From: JBNJDJ01 sp051744845
GTDB lineage: Bacteria; Bacillota; Clostridia; Peptostreptococcales; Acidaminobacteraceae
Direction of reading: 5' to 3'
Assembly: GCA_051744845.1 (NCBI GenBank)
Contig: JBNJDJ010000054.1
Location: forward strand, 1-13,585
Length of the DNA stretch: 13,585 bases
The notes under the pieces were generated by a model. The model was not told the DNA's origin. It saw only the letters and a list, made by a program, of their open reading frames with translations, and made no database searches. The position numbers and the translations under genes were made by a program. Of this stretch, positions 6,172-13,579 are shown one piece after another. The stretch's first letter is position 1, and every line of letters starts with the position of its first letter.

Positions 6172-7711
6172 TTTAATTGAAGGTCTAGATTTTTTACAAG
6201 AAGAAGAGGAAGATGTATCTAAGAAAAAAATAAAATTATTAATTGTAGATGATAACGAAGATGTACACAGTATATCTAAATTAATATTTTCTGATTTTAC
6301 TTATAAAGATTATGAGTTAGAAATATTTAATGCATATAGTGGTAAAGAAGCAAAAGAATATATGAATAAACATGACGATATAGCTATTATTTTATTAGAT
6401 GTTGTTATGGAAACAGATACTGCTGGATTAGATGTTGTTAGATATATAAGAGAAGATTTAGATAATTCATTTGTTCGTATTATTTTAAGAACAGGTCAGC
6501 CTGGTAAAGCTCCTGAAGATGAAATAATAAAAGAATATGAAATAAATAATTATATTGCTAAGACTGAAGGATCTATTCAAAAAGTTTATACTGCCCTTTA
6601 TTCAGCTATAAGGTCTTATAATGATTTAATAAAAATAAATCATAGTAAAAAAGGTTTAGAAAAAGTTGTCAAATCTTCTAAACAACTTTTTAAATACTCT
6701 TCATTTATGAATTTTTACCAAGGTATTTTATATCAATTAACTCATTTATTAGAGTTTGAGGAAAATGCCTTTATTGCTTCGGCAAATTATAATTTTACTG
6801 GAGCTGTCTTAGTTAAAGAAAATAAAAATGAACATATATTGACTGGAGTAGGGAGTTTTGAAAAATATATAGATAAATCGATTAATGAAGTTTTAGATAA
6901 AGAAACAATTGAAAAAATTAGAAATCAAAAAACAGGTGAAGTAACTTTTTATGAAAAGTTTTATGTATGTTCATGGTCTTTAAATGAAGACTCAGTTAAA
7001 AATTATATATATATTGAAAATGATAAAGAAATAGATGATACGACTAAAAAAATGATTAGATTAATAATAAATAATTTTTCATTAGCTATTAGTAATTTTT
7101 CTTTAAATCACGAGATTCAAGATTCACAAAAAGATATGATTTTTAAATTAGGCGACGTTATTGAAACTAGACTTAGAGATAATCATAATCATATATATCG
7201 AGTTAGTGAAATTTCAGTACTTATAGCTAAGGAATATGGAATTGGAAAAAAAGAAATAGAACTTTTAAAAACAGTAGCTCCACTTCACGATATAGGTAAA
7301 ATAGCTATTTCAGATGAGATTCTTTTAAAACCTGGTAAATTAAATGATGAAGAATTTGAAAGGGTAAAAAAGCATACTGTATATGGAGCTAAATTAATTG
7401 AATATAAAAGCCAAAGGATTTTTGAATTAGCTAGTGAAATAGCAAGACATCACCATGAAAAATGGGATGGTTCTGGATATCCTGATCACTTAAAAAAAGA
7501 TGATATTTCTGTTTTTTCAAGAATTGTATCAGTAGCTGATGTTTTTGATGCACTATCTCATGATCGTTGTTATAAAGATGCTTGGTCTTTAGAAAAAATA
7601 GTTAATTATTTCAAAGAGGAAAAAGGCGATTCATTTGATCCTAAAATAGTTGACATTTTATTAAATAATTTAGATAATATAAAAGATATAATGAAAAAAT
7701 TTCCAGCTTAA
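6164..7711 (+). CDS. Response regulator: receiver-DUF3369-HD-GYP, probable c-di-GMP phosphodiesterase
   Basis: Protein of 515 aa. An acidic N-terminal tail (1-22) precedes a receiver at about 23-150: D29/D30, phosphoacceptor D79 (LLDVVMETD), T110 in RTGQPG and K133. The long RTGQPGKAPED signature and the region at about 160-315 match the DUF3369 middle domain usually found in this architecture. The HD-GYP domain (about 325-500) has H343, the HD pair H375-D376 (LHDIGKI), H404, H429/H430, the GYP motif at 438-440 (DGSGYP) and D459 (VADVFDAL), so all expected metal and signature residues are present. HD-GYP proteins hydrolyse cyclic di-GMP to pGpG or GMP. The ATG at 6164 follows AAAGGAG (6151-6157) and overlaps the kinase gene by 8 nt, implying translational coupling and a kinase-regulator pair. 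A terminator follows immediately. Enzyme activity is inferred from motifs. Confidence 0.93.
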   Translation: MNDLIEGLDFLQEEEEDVSKKKIKLLIVDDNEDVHSISKLIFSDFTYKDYELEIFNAYSGKEAKEYMNKHDDIAIILLDVVMETDTAGLDVVRYIREDLDNSFVRIILRTGQPGKAPEDEIIKEYEINNYIAKTEGSIQKVYTALYSAIRSYNDLIKINHSKKGLEKVVKSSKQLFKYSSFMNFYQGILYQLTHLLEFEENAFIASANYNFTGAVLVKENKNEHILTGVGSFEKYIDKSINEVLDKETIEKIRNQKTGEVTFYEKFYVCSWSLNEDSVKNYIYIENDKEIDDTTKKMIRLIINNFSLAISNFSLNHEIQDSQKDMIFKLGDVIETRLRDNHNHIYRVSEISVLIAKEYGIGKKEIELLKTVAPLHDIGKIAISDEILLKPGKLNDEEFERVKKHTVYGAKLIEYKSQRIFELASEIARHHHEKWDGSGYPDHLKKDDISVFSRIVSVADVFDALSHDRCYKDAWSLEKIVNYFKEEKGDSFDPKIVDILLNNLDNIKDIMKKFPA

Positions 7712-7718
7712 ATTTAAG

Positions 7719-7750
7719 TATTTCCTTGAAAAGAGGAAATATTTTTTTTT
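7719..7750 (+). terminator. Rho-independent terminator after the HD-GYP gene
   Basis: TATTTCCT (7719-7726) pairs with AGGAAATA (7734-7741) around a 7-nt loop and is followed by nine T residues (7742-7750). It ends only 2 nt before the -35 element of the TCA operon promoter. Confidence 0.85.
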
Positions 7751-7752
7751 GT

Positions 7753-7781
7753 TTGACAAAAATACTTCATACCAGTATAAT
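7753..7781 (+). promoter_or_regulatory. Consensus sigma-A promoter of the TCA-enzyme operon
   Basis: TTGACA (7753-7758), a 17-bp spacer and TATAAT (7776-7781) match the consensus at every hexamer position. Transcription should start near 7788, giving a leader of about 30 nt before the ATG at 7818. It is the strongest-looking promoter in the window. Confidence 0.88.
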
Positions 7782-7790
7782 TGTATACAA
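7762..7790 (+). promoter_or_regulatory. Candidate repressor operator overlapping the TCA promoter
   Basis: Two overlapping dyads cover the spacer, -10 and start point. ATACT (7762-7766) and AGTAT (7774-7778) form a 5-N7-5 inverted repeat. TTGTATACAA (7781-7790) is a perfect 10-bp palindrome and also lies inside GTATA-N4-TATAC (7775-7788). From memory, the core resembles operators of GntR-family repressors such as Bacillus GntR (ATACTTGTATACAAGTAT). A repressor bound here would block RNA polymerase. No regulator gene is adjacent, so the assignment is tentative. Confidence 0.45.
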
Positions 7791-7817
7791 ATATATAATT
7801 TAAAAAGAAAGGGGATT

Positions 7818-9734
7818 ATGGGAAAATCAATCGTACAAAAAATTCTAGAAAAGAATGTTGTCAAAGGTGAAGTTAAAACTGGAAAAGAGATAGATGTTAA
7901 AGTAAATCAAACACTAACGCAAGATTCAACTGGTACAATGGTATATTTACAATTAGAAAAAATGGGGATTAAAGAGATAAAAACTGATTTATCAGTTGCA
8001 TATATTGATCATAATACTTTACAAGCTGGTTTTGAGAATGCTGATGACCATGAATTTATTAAAACAGTCTGTAAAAAATATGGGATTGTTTATTCTAAAC
8101 CTGGTAATGGAATTTGTCATCAATTAAATTTAGAAAGATTTGGTAAGCCAGGAAATATTTTACTAGGGTCTGATAGTCATACTCCAACTGGTGGAGGATT
8201 AGGAATGCTAGCTATTGGTGCTGGTGGTTTAGATGTTGCTATAGCAATGGCTACTGGGAAATATACAATGACTGTACCAAAAGTTTTAAATATAGAGTTA
8301 AATGGCGAATTAGGAAAAAAAGTATCTTCTAAAGATGTTATTTTATATATCTTAAAAAAGCTTTCGGTAAAAGGTGGAGTTGGATATGTTGTAGAATATT
8401 CTGGGAAAGGTTTAAAATATTTATCTGCTACTGATAGAGCAACAATTACAAATATGGGAGCAGAATTAGGAGCTACTAGTTCAATTTTTCCATCTGATGA
8501 AAATACTTTAGATTTTTTAAAACGTCAAAATAGAGAAAGTGATTTTGTTAGTTTAAAGGCTGATAAAAATGCAAGTTATGATAAAAGCTTAAAAATAGAT
8601 TTATCTAAAATTAAACCAATGGTTGCTAAGCCACATAGTCCAGATAATGTAGTAAAAGTAGATAAGATAAAGGATTTAAAAGTAGATCAAGTAGCTATAG
8701 GGAGCTGTACAAATTCATCATATAGTGATTTGATGAAGGCTGCTAAGATTTTAGAAGGTAAAAGTATACATCCTGATGTTAGTTTAGTTATTTCACCAGG
8801 ATCAAGTAATATTTTAAATTTACTTTCAAAAAATGGTGCTTTAGAAACATTTATTAAATCTGGTGCTAGAATTTTAGAGGCAAGTTGTGGACCGTGTATT
8901 GGTATGGGACAAGCACCTAAACACGAAGCTGTTTCACTAAGAACTTTTAATAGAAATTTTAAAGGAAGATGTGGTACTGACAGTGCTGATGTATATTTAG
9001 TAAGTCCAGAAACAGCTGCTATATCTGCTATAAAAGGTAAACTTGTTTCTTCTGAAGATGTTAAAATAGATTTAAATGTTAAAAAGCCTAAAAAGTATCC
9101 TGTGTATGAAAATTATTTTATTTATCCTAAAAAAGATATAGACCAAGAAGTTTATATGGGACCAAATATTAAGCCTTTTCCATTAAAAGAAAAGTTAGAA
9201 AAAAGTATTAGTTCAAATGTAGTCTTAAAGATAAAAGATAATGTTACTACAGATGATATAATGCCTTCTAATGCAAAATTATTACCATTTCGATCTAATA
9301 TACCTAAGTTGTCTGAATATGCTTTTAATACGCTAATTGATGACTTTGATAAAAGATGTGAAAAGTATAATGGTGGTGTAGTTATTGGAGGAGAAAACTA
9401 TGGGCAAGGTTCTTCGAGAGAACATGCTGCATTAGTTCCTTTATATTTAGGTGTTAAAGCAGTTGTAGCTAAGTCTTTTGCTAGAATTCATAGAGATAAT
9501 TTGATAAATGCTGGTATTTTACCTTTAGTTTTTAAAGATAAAAAAGATTATGAAAAAATAAATGAATTCGATTCGATAATTATTAAAGATTTATATGATC
9601 AATTAAGTATTGATTCAGCTATAGATGCAAATATTGGAGATGAAAATATTGAACTTAAATTTATAGGATCAAAAAAAGATATAGATATTTTAAAAGTCGG
9701 AGGTTTTCTAAATTATGCTAAGGAGGTTTTTTAA
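7818..9734 (+). CDS. Aconitate hydratase, short bacterial (LeuC/LeuD-like fused) type
   Basis: Converts citrate to isocitrate through cis-aconitate with a [4Fe-4S] cluster, in the cytoplasm. The 638-aa length fits the compact aconitase type, not the ~900-aa AcnA. Catalytic domains occupy about 1-420: GSDSHTPTGGG at 118-128, the cluster cysteines C297 (GSCTNSS) and C357/C360 (ASCGPCIG), and FNRNFKGRCG at 377-386. The swivel domain (about 465-625) shows TTDDIMP at 477-483, NYGQGSSREHAA at 527-538 with the catalytic S532/S533-R534 region, and AKSFARIHRDN at 551-561. I chose ATG 7818, 6 nt after AAAGGGG (7806-7812). The frame stays open upstream to a TTG at 7749, but that extension would include the promoter itself. 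First gene of the operon; its stop directly abuts the isocitrate dehydrogenase start. Firm identification; isopropylmalate isomerase is unlikely because the two halves are fused. Confidence 0.95.
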   Translation: MGKSIVQKILEKNVVKGEVKTGKEIDVKVNQTLTQDSTGTMVYLQLEKMGIKEIKTDLSVAYIDHNTLQAGFENADDHEFIKTVCKKYGIVYSKPGNGICHQLNLERFGKPGNILLGSDSHTPTGGGLGMLAIGAGGLDVAIAMATGKYTMTVPKVLNIELNGELGKKVSSKDVILYILKKLSVKGGVGYVVEYSGKGLKYLSATDRATITNMGAELGATSSIFPSDENTLDFLKRQNRESDFVSLKADKNASYDKSLKIDLSKIKPMVAKPHSPDNVVKVDKIKDLKVDQVAIGSCTNSSYSDLMKAAKILEGKSIHPDVSLVISPGSSNILNLLSKNGALETFIKSGARILEASCGPCIGMGQAPKHEAVSLRTFNRNFKGRCGTDSADVYLVSPETAAISAIKGKLVSSEDVKIDLNVKKPKKYPVYENYFIYPKKDIDQEVYMGPNIKPFPLKEKLEKSISSNVVLKIKDNVTTDDIMPSNAKLLPFRSNIPKLSEYAFNTLIDDFDKRCEKYNGGVVIGGENYGQGSSREHAALVPLYLGVKAVVAKSFARIHRDNLINAGILPLVFKDKKDYEKINEFDSIIIKDLYDQLSIDSAIDANIGDENIELKFIGSKKDIDILKVGGFLNYAKEVF

Positions 9735-9737
9735 TTG
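9719..9737 (+). promoter_or_regulatory. Strong ribosome binding site and TTG start of isocitrate dehydrogenase
   Basis: TAAGGAGG (9719-9726) lies within the last codons of the aconitase gene, 8 nt before TTG at 9735-9737. The TTG immediately follows the aconitase TAA (9732-9734) with no intervening base. Starting here gives the expected family N-terminus MYNITLIPGDGIGPE, so the TTG is well supported. Confidence 0.88.
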
Positions 9738-10736
9738 TATAATATTACTTTAATACCTGGAGATGGAATTGGTCCAGAAATTACTGAAGCTGTTAAAGAA
9801 ATTTTAAAAGCTTTAAATATAGATATAAATTGGGATATTCAAAAAGCTGGTAAAATAGCTAAAAAAGAAACTGGTGATTTAATACCCGAATCTGTTTATG
9901 AGTCAATTGAGAAAAATAAAGTTGTTCTTAAAGGTCCTATAACTACGCCAATAGGCTCAGGATTTAGAAGTATTAATGTACACTTAAGAAAAAAGTATAA
10001 TTTATTTGCAAATATTAGACCGGTTAAAACTATTGGTAATTTAGATTTAAGATATGACAATATTGATCTAACAATTTTTAGAGAAAATATTGAAGGATTA
10101 TATGCTGGTATAGAAAAGGTAATTTCTGATGAAGAAATCCATGCTATAAAAAAGGTTACTAAGACTGGATGTAAAAACATTATAACTGAAGCTTTTGAAT
10201 ATGCTAAGAAAAATGATTTAAAAAAAGTAACTGTAGCTCATAAGGCAAATATTTTGAAAAAAGCAGATGGATTATTTTTAGATACTGCAAGAGAAATTTC
10301 TAAAAAATATAAAGATATTGAACTTGAAGAAGTTATTATTGACAATATGTGTATGCAACTTGTTAAAAATCCTGAAAAATTTAATTTAATAGTTACAACT
10401 AACTTATATGGAGATATTTTATCTGATTTAGCTGCTGGTTTAGTAGGTGGATTAGGACTTATTCCAGGAGCAAATATTGGTAAAGATAAAGCTATTTTTG
10501 AAGCTGTACACGGTTCGGCTCCAGATATTGCTGGTAAAAAAATTGCTAATCCTACTGCTTTACTTAGATCTGCCATTATGATGTTAAAGTATTTAGGAGA
10601 AGATAAAAAAGCATCAGACTTAAGTAATGCATTAGAGAAAGTATATACAGAAAAGTTAGTTTTAACAAAAGACTTAGGAGGCGAGAGTAGTACTAAAGAA
10701 TTTAGTAATGAAATTATAAAAAACTTAGGGGGATAA
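9735..10736 (+). CDS. Isocitrate dehydrogenase, NAD-type
   Basis: Oxidative decarboxylation of isocitrate to 2-oxoglutarate; 333 aa, the compact beta-decarboxylating dehydrogenase form. The N-terminal GDGIGPE is at 9-15. Substrate-binding residues are visible: S79 and R85 in RSINVHLRK, R95 (NIRP), R116 (FRENIEGLY), K170 (AHKANI), D203 (DNMCMQL), and D227/D231 (YGDILSDLAAG). The S-x-N-x-x-L-R pattern identifies isocitrate dehydrogenase in preference to isopropylmalate dehydrogenase. In the cofactor loop HGSAPDIAGK, D264-I265 occupy the place of the Lys-Tyr pair of NADP-type E. coli Icd (HGTAPKYAG), which indicates NAD+ use. It starts at TTG with a strong binding site and follows aconitase with no gap; citrate synthase follows 5 nt after its stop. 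In anaerobes this set commonly supplies 2-oxoglutarate for glutamate. Homoisocitrate dehydrogenase is a less likely alternative. Confidence 0.92.
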   Translation: MYNITLIPGDGIGPEITEAVKEILKALNIDINWDIQKAGKIAKKETGDLIPESVYESIEKNKVVLKGPITTPIGSGFRSINVHLRKKYNLFANIRPVKTIGNLDLRYDNIDLTIFRENIEGLYAGIEKVISDEEIHAIKKVTKTGCKNIITEAFEYAKKNDLKKVTVAHKANILKKADGLFLDTAREISKKYKDIELEEVIIDNMCMQLVKNPEKFNLIVTTNLYGDILSDLAAGLVGGLGLIPGANIGKDKAIFEAVHGSAPDIAGKKIANPTALLRSAIMMLKYLGEDKKASDLSNALEKVYTEKLVLTKDLGGESSTKEFSNEIIKNLGG

Positions 10737-10741
10737 ATTAT

Positions 10742-12076
10742 ATGAAAAATTGGTTAGATAAGGTAATCAATAATTCAAAAAATGTTAATAGAATTGATCC
10801 TGATTTATATGATAAATATGATATTAAAAGAGGGCTTAGAAATTCTGATGGGACAGGGGTAACTGTTGGATTTACTAAGATTGGATCAGTTATTGGTTAT
10901 ACATTTGAAAATGATAAAAAGGTATGTATCGATGGTAAGTTATTTTATAGACAAAAAGAGATTAATGAACTAGCTGAATTAAGTGGACATTTAGGTTTTG
11001 AAAAAATAATATATTTATTGTTATTTGGAGAAGTTCCAACTGACTATGAACTTTCAAAGTTTATGGAACTTTTAGACCATTATAGAAATTTACCAGATAA
11101 TTTTACAGAAAATATGATCTTAAAAATTCCAAGTAGAGATATAATGAATAAAATCCAAAGAAGTATTTTAGTTCTTTATTCTCACGATGAAGATCCAGAT
11201 AATTTATCAATTGAGAAAAACATTATACAAAGTATTAAATTGATTGCTAGAATACCTACTATTATGGCTTATGGATATCAGGCTAAAAGTCACTATTTTG
11301 ATAATAAATCTCTACATATTCATGCGCCTCAAAATGATATTGGTACTGCTAAAAACATTTTGCATATGATTCGTCAAAATAATAAGTTTAGTAAGCTTGA
11401 AGCAGAAACTTTAGATTTACTTTTAATTTTACATGCAGAACACGGTGGAGGTAATAATTCTGCTTTTGCTACTCATGTTGTTTCATCTAGTGGTACAGAT
11501 ATATATTCTGCTATATCAACAGCAGTAGGGTCTTTAAAAGGTCCTAAGCACGGTGGTGCAAATATTAAAGTTAGAAATATGATAAAAAATATTAAAGAAA
11601 ATGTGGATTACTCTAATACTAAAGAGCTTAAAAACTATTTATTAAAGATCTTAAAAGGAGAAGTTTTTAATAAAAAAGGACTTATTTATGGAATGGGGCA
11701 TGCAGTATATACTAAATCAGATCCTAGAGCTGTTTTACTTAAGAAAAAGGCTAAAAAATTAGCTATTTCTAAAGATAAATTAGATGATTTTAAATTATAT
11801 GAAAATATTGAGAAATTAACTAAAGAAATTTTTAAAGAATTAAAGGGAGAAGACTGTGAAATATGTGCTAATATAGATCTTTATTCTGGTTTTGTATATG
11901 AGTTATTAAATATACCATGTGAGTTATATACTCCTATATTTGCTACTGCTAGAATAGCAAGTTGGTGTGCTCATAGAATTGAACAGTTAATAAATGATAA
12001 AAGAATTATTAGACCTGCTTATATGTCTATTAAGAATGAAAAAAAAATTGATAAATCGACTTTAAAAGTAACTTAA
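10742..12076 (+). CDS. Citrate synthase (Si-type family)
   Basis: Condenses acetyl-CoA and oxaloacetate to citrate. The 444-aa protein has the catalytic triad of the family: H270 (GPKHGGAN), H320 (GMGHAVYTKSDPRA) and D379 (NIDLYSGFVYELL). HAEHGGGNNSAFATH (231-245) and RIASWCAHRIEQL (404-416) are further family blocks. The GGGNN version in place of the commoner HELNAST, and Ala in place of Arg after H320, mark a divergent subgroup I associate with anaerobic bacteria. An N-terminal extension of about 40 residues precedes the core. A 2-methylcitrate synthase role cannot be excluded from sequence alone, but co-transcription with aconitase and isocitrate dehydrogenase favours citrate. The ATG at 10742 follows a GGGGGA-type binding site near 10728-10733, and the gene starts 5 nt after the preceding stop. 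Last gene of the operon. Confidence 0.93.
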   Translation: MKNWLDKVINNSKNVNRIDPDLYDKYDIKRGLRNSDGTGVTVGFTKIGSVIGYTFENDKKVCIDGKLFYRQKEINELAELSGHLGFEKIIYLLLFGEVPTDYELSKFMELLDHYRNLPDNFTENMILKIPSRDIMNKIQRSILVLYSHDEDPDNLSIEKNIIQSIKLIARIPTIMAYGYQAKSHYFDNKSLHIHAPQNDIGTAKNILHMIRQNNKFSKLEAETLDLLLILHAEHGGGNNSAFATHVVSSSGTDIYSAISTAVGSLKGPKHGGANIKVRNMIKNIKENVDYSNTKELKNYLLKILKGEVFNKKGLIYGMGHAVYTKSDPRAVLLKKKAKKLAISKDKLDDFKLYENIEKLTKEIFKELKGEDCEICANIDLYSGFVYELLNIPCELYTPIFATARIASWCAHRIEQLINDKRIIRPAYMSIKNEKKIDKSTLKVT

Positions 12077-12104
12077 AAAATACCTCAGATTGAGGTATTT
12101 TTTT
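12075..12104. terminator. Bidirectional terminator between citrate synthase and selO
   Basis: TACCTCA (12081-12087) pairs with TGAGGTA (12091-12097). It is flanked by an A run (12075-12080) and a T run (12098-12104), so it can end transcripts from both strands. The flanking runs overlap the stop codon of citrate synthase (12074-12076) and of selO (12103-12105, minus strand), a very compact convergent junction. Confidence 0.88.
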
Positions 12105-13533
12105 AAGTATTACAAAAAGTTTGTTTAACTTCTTGTGTATTAGAAGGAGGTTTTATATATTTTTTATCAATATTTTTATTATAAGGATTTTTTAAAACTT
12201 TTAAAAATTCATTTAAAGGTTTATAATTTTCATTTTCACTAGACTTTAATACTTTTTCAACTATATAATTTCTTGGTATTATTTGAGGATTAGTCTTTTT
12301 TAAAAAATCATTAATTTCACTTTTAGTCATTTCACTTTCATTTAATCTTTCTTTCCATTTCTTAGACCATTTAGATAAATGTGTATTTTCAAAATTCTTT
12401 TTAACATCTAATGAACTAAATGTATTTGTAAAATCAAGTTCATTTATTTTCATTATTTCTAGCAGTTCATTTACTAAATTGATATCATCTGGTCTTTGAT
12501 TTTTAATACCTATTTTATTTGTAAAATTATTTTCATAGTATTCTTTATATTTAATATTAAATGTTTTTAATGCTTTATTAATTTCGATTTTAGCTCTAGA
12601 TTCATTTTTATCTATAAGCGGTGATAAAGCATTTCCTAATACTTCTAGATTCCAATGAGCAATTTTACCTTGATTAGAATATGCATATCTTCCGTATCTA
12701 TCTATTGAACTAAAAACAGTTTTAGGATTATATGAGTTCATAAAAGCAGCTGGTCCATAGTCAATAGTTTGTCCTGAAATTGATATATTATCTGTGTTCA
12801 TAACACCGTGGATAAAACCGATTGATTGCCATTTAGCAATTAATTTTGCTTGTTTATCTATAACCTTTTTAAAAAAACATAGATAAGGATTATTAGAAAT
12901 TTTACATTTTTTAAAATGCCTATTTATTGTATAATCAGCTAATTTTTTCAAAGTAGCGATACCTTTAGTTTTAGCAAATTCAAATGTTCCAATTCTAATA
13001 TGACTTTTAGCTACTCTTGTTAAAACACCTGATCTTTGAAAACTATGTCTTTTTATTTTTTCTTTATCTTCAACTACTGCTAAAGATCTTGTAGTAGGTA
13101 TATTCAAATAATACATTGCTTCACTTAAAATATATTCTCTTAGTACTGATGAAAGAGTAGCTCTCCCATCGCCTCTTCTAGAATATTTAGTTTGGCCACT
13201 TCCTTTTAATTGGATATCAAAACGCATATCACTTTTATTTAAATGTTCTCCTAAAAGCATCGCTCTTCCATCTCCAAGGTTAGTAAAATGACCGTATTGA
13301 TGGCCACTATAACTTTGAGCTATTAAAGCCATATCTTGATTTGTTTGATTTCCTGAAAGTATTTTTCCACCACTTTTTTCTAAAAGTTTATAATCAATAG
13401 ATAATTTATCGCATAACTTTTTATTAAGTAAAATTAACTCAGGATCTTTAGTTTTTCTTGGTGTTTCTTTACTATATAATTCATTTGGTAAATTTATATA
13501 AGTATTATCAAAATTAAATATTTCTTTATCCAT
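12103..13533 (-). CDS. selO: SelO family protein adenylyltransferase (YdiU)
   Basis: SelO is a pseudokinase-fold enzyme that transfers AMP from ATP to Ser/Thr/Tyr of proteins, a step linked to redox and oxidative-stress control. The 476-aa length is normal for bacterial YdiU. Visible signatures are SYSGHQYGHFTNLGDGRA (74-91), QLKGSGQTKYSRRGDGRA (108-125) with K110, E138 in the following helix, R173 (LTRVA), HGVMNTDN (242-249) with D248/N249, and IDYGPAAF with D258. These correspond to the nucleotide and metal ligands of the studied enzyme. The C-terminus is TFCNT, with Cys474 third from the end, the position held by selenocysteine in animal homologues; here it is an ordinary TGT codon. The start (13531-13533) follows GAGGTGA (minus strand, 13544-13538). 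The gene is convergent with citrate synthase and has a TATAAT and a Fur-like box upstream. Confidence 0.94.
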   Translation of the reverse strand: MDKEIFNFDNTYINLPNELYSKETPRKTKDPELILLNKKLCDKLSIDYKLLEKSGGKILSGNQTNQDMALIAQSYSGHQYGHFTNLGDGRAMLLGEHLNKSDMRFDIQLKGSGQTKYSRRGDGRATLSSVLREYILSEAMYYLNIPTTRSLAVVEDKEKIKRHSFQRSGVLTRVAKSHIRIGTFEFAKTKGIATLKKLADYTINRHFKKCKISNNPYLCFFKKVIDKQAKLIAKWQSIGFIHGVMNTDNISISGQTIDYGPAAFMNSYNPKTVFSSIDRYGRYAYSNQGKIAHWNLEVLGNALSPLIDKNESRAKIEINKALKTFNIKYKEYYENNFTNKIGIKNQRPDDINLVNELLEIMKINELDFTNTFSSLDVKKNFENTHLSKWSKKWKERLNESEMTKSEINDFLKKTNPQIIPRNYIVEKVLKSSENENYKPLNEFLKVLKNPYNKNIDKKYIKPPSNTQEVKQTFCNT

Positions 13534-13537
13534 TTTA

Positions 13538-13544
13538 TCACCTC
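13538..13544 (-). promoter_or_regulatory. Ribosome binding site of selO
   Basis: GAGGTGA read on the minus strand, 4 nt before the ATG at 13533. If the TATAAT at 13551-13556 is used, this site sits at the very 5' end of the mRNA. Confidence 0.75.
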
Positions 13545-13550
13545 AATTTA

Positions 13551-13579
13551 ATTATACCCAAAAGTGATAACTATTATCA
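13551..13579 (-). promoter_or_regulatory. Probable selO promoter
   Basis: On the minus strand a perfect TATAAT occupies 13556-13551. Exactly 17 bp upstream is TGATAA (13579-13574), a weak -35 that is one arm of the Fur-like dyad. Transcription would start near 13544, leaving a leader of only about 11 nt. A second -10-like GATAAT (13578-13573) would give a longer leader, but its -35 would lie at or beyond the window edge. Confidence 0.5.
13565..13579. promoter_or_regulatory. Fur-type 7-1-7 operator upstream of selO
   Basis: TGATAACTATTATCA matches the Bacillus-type Fur box TGATAATNATTATCA at 13 of 14 defined positions. It overlaps the -35 region of the likely selO promoter and is placed for repression. 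It could equally serve a divergent gene beyond the window end. PerR (TTATAATNATTATAA) fits less well, with the outer G/C pair favouring Fur. Confidence 0.6.

Noticed and set aside
7749..7817. A 23-residue N-terminal extension of aconitase from TTG 7749.
   Set aside because: It would include both promoter hexamers and lies upstream of the predicted transcription start. ATG 7818 has a good binding site and gives the normal N-terminus.
7670..7864. Minus-strand 64-codon frame across the terminator and TCA promoter.
   Set aside because: It reads through a terminator hairpin and a consensus promoter of the other strand, and the Phe/Tyr/Ile-rich product resembles nothing recognisable.
9896..10576. 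Two minus-strand open frames antisense to the isocitrate dehydrogenase gene (94 and 112 codons).
   Set aside because: They lie wholly inside a well-conserved enzyme gene, have no convincing ribosome binding sites, and their translations are low-complexity hydrophobic/Ser-rich sequences typical of reverse-strand reading in AT-rich genes.
9735..10736. Isopropylmalate dehydrogenase as an alternative for the dehydrogenase.
   Set aside because: The RSINVHLRK substrate motif and the aconitase/citrate synthase context indicate isocitrate dehydrogenase.
12103..12120. Possible selenocysteine codon at the selO C-terminus.
   Set aside because: Read on the minus strand the codon is TGT (Cys), followed by AAT ACT TAA; there is no in-frame TGA.
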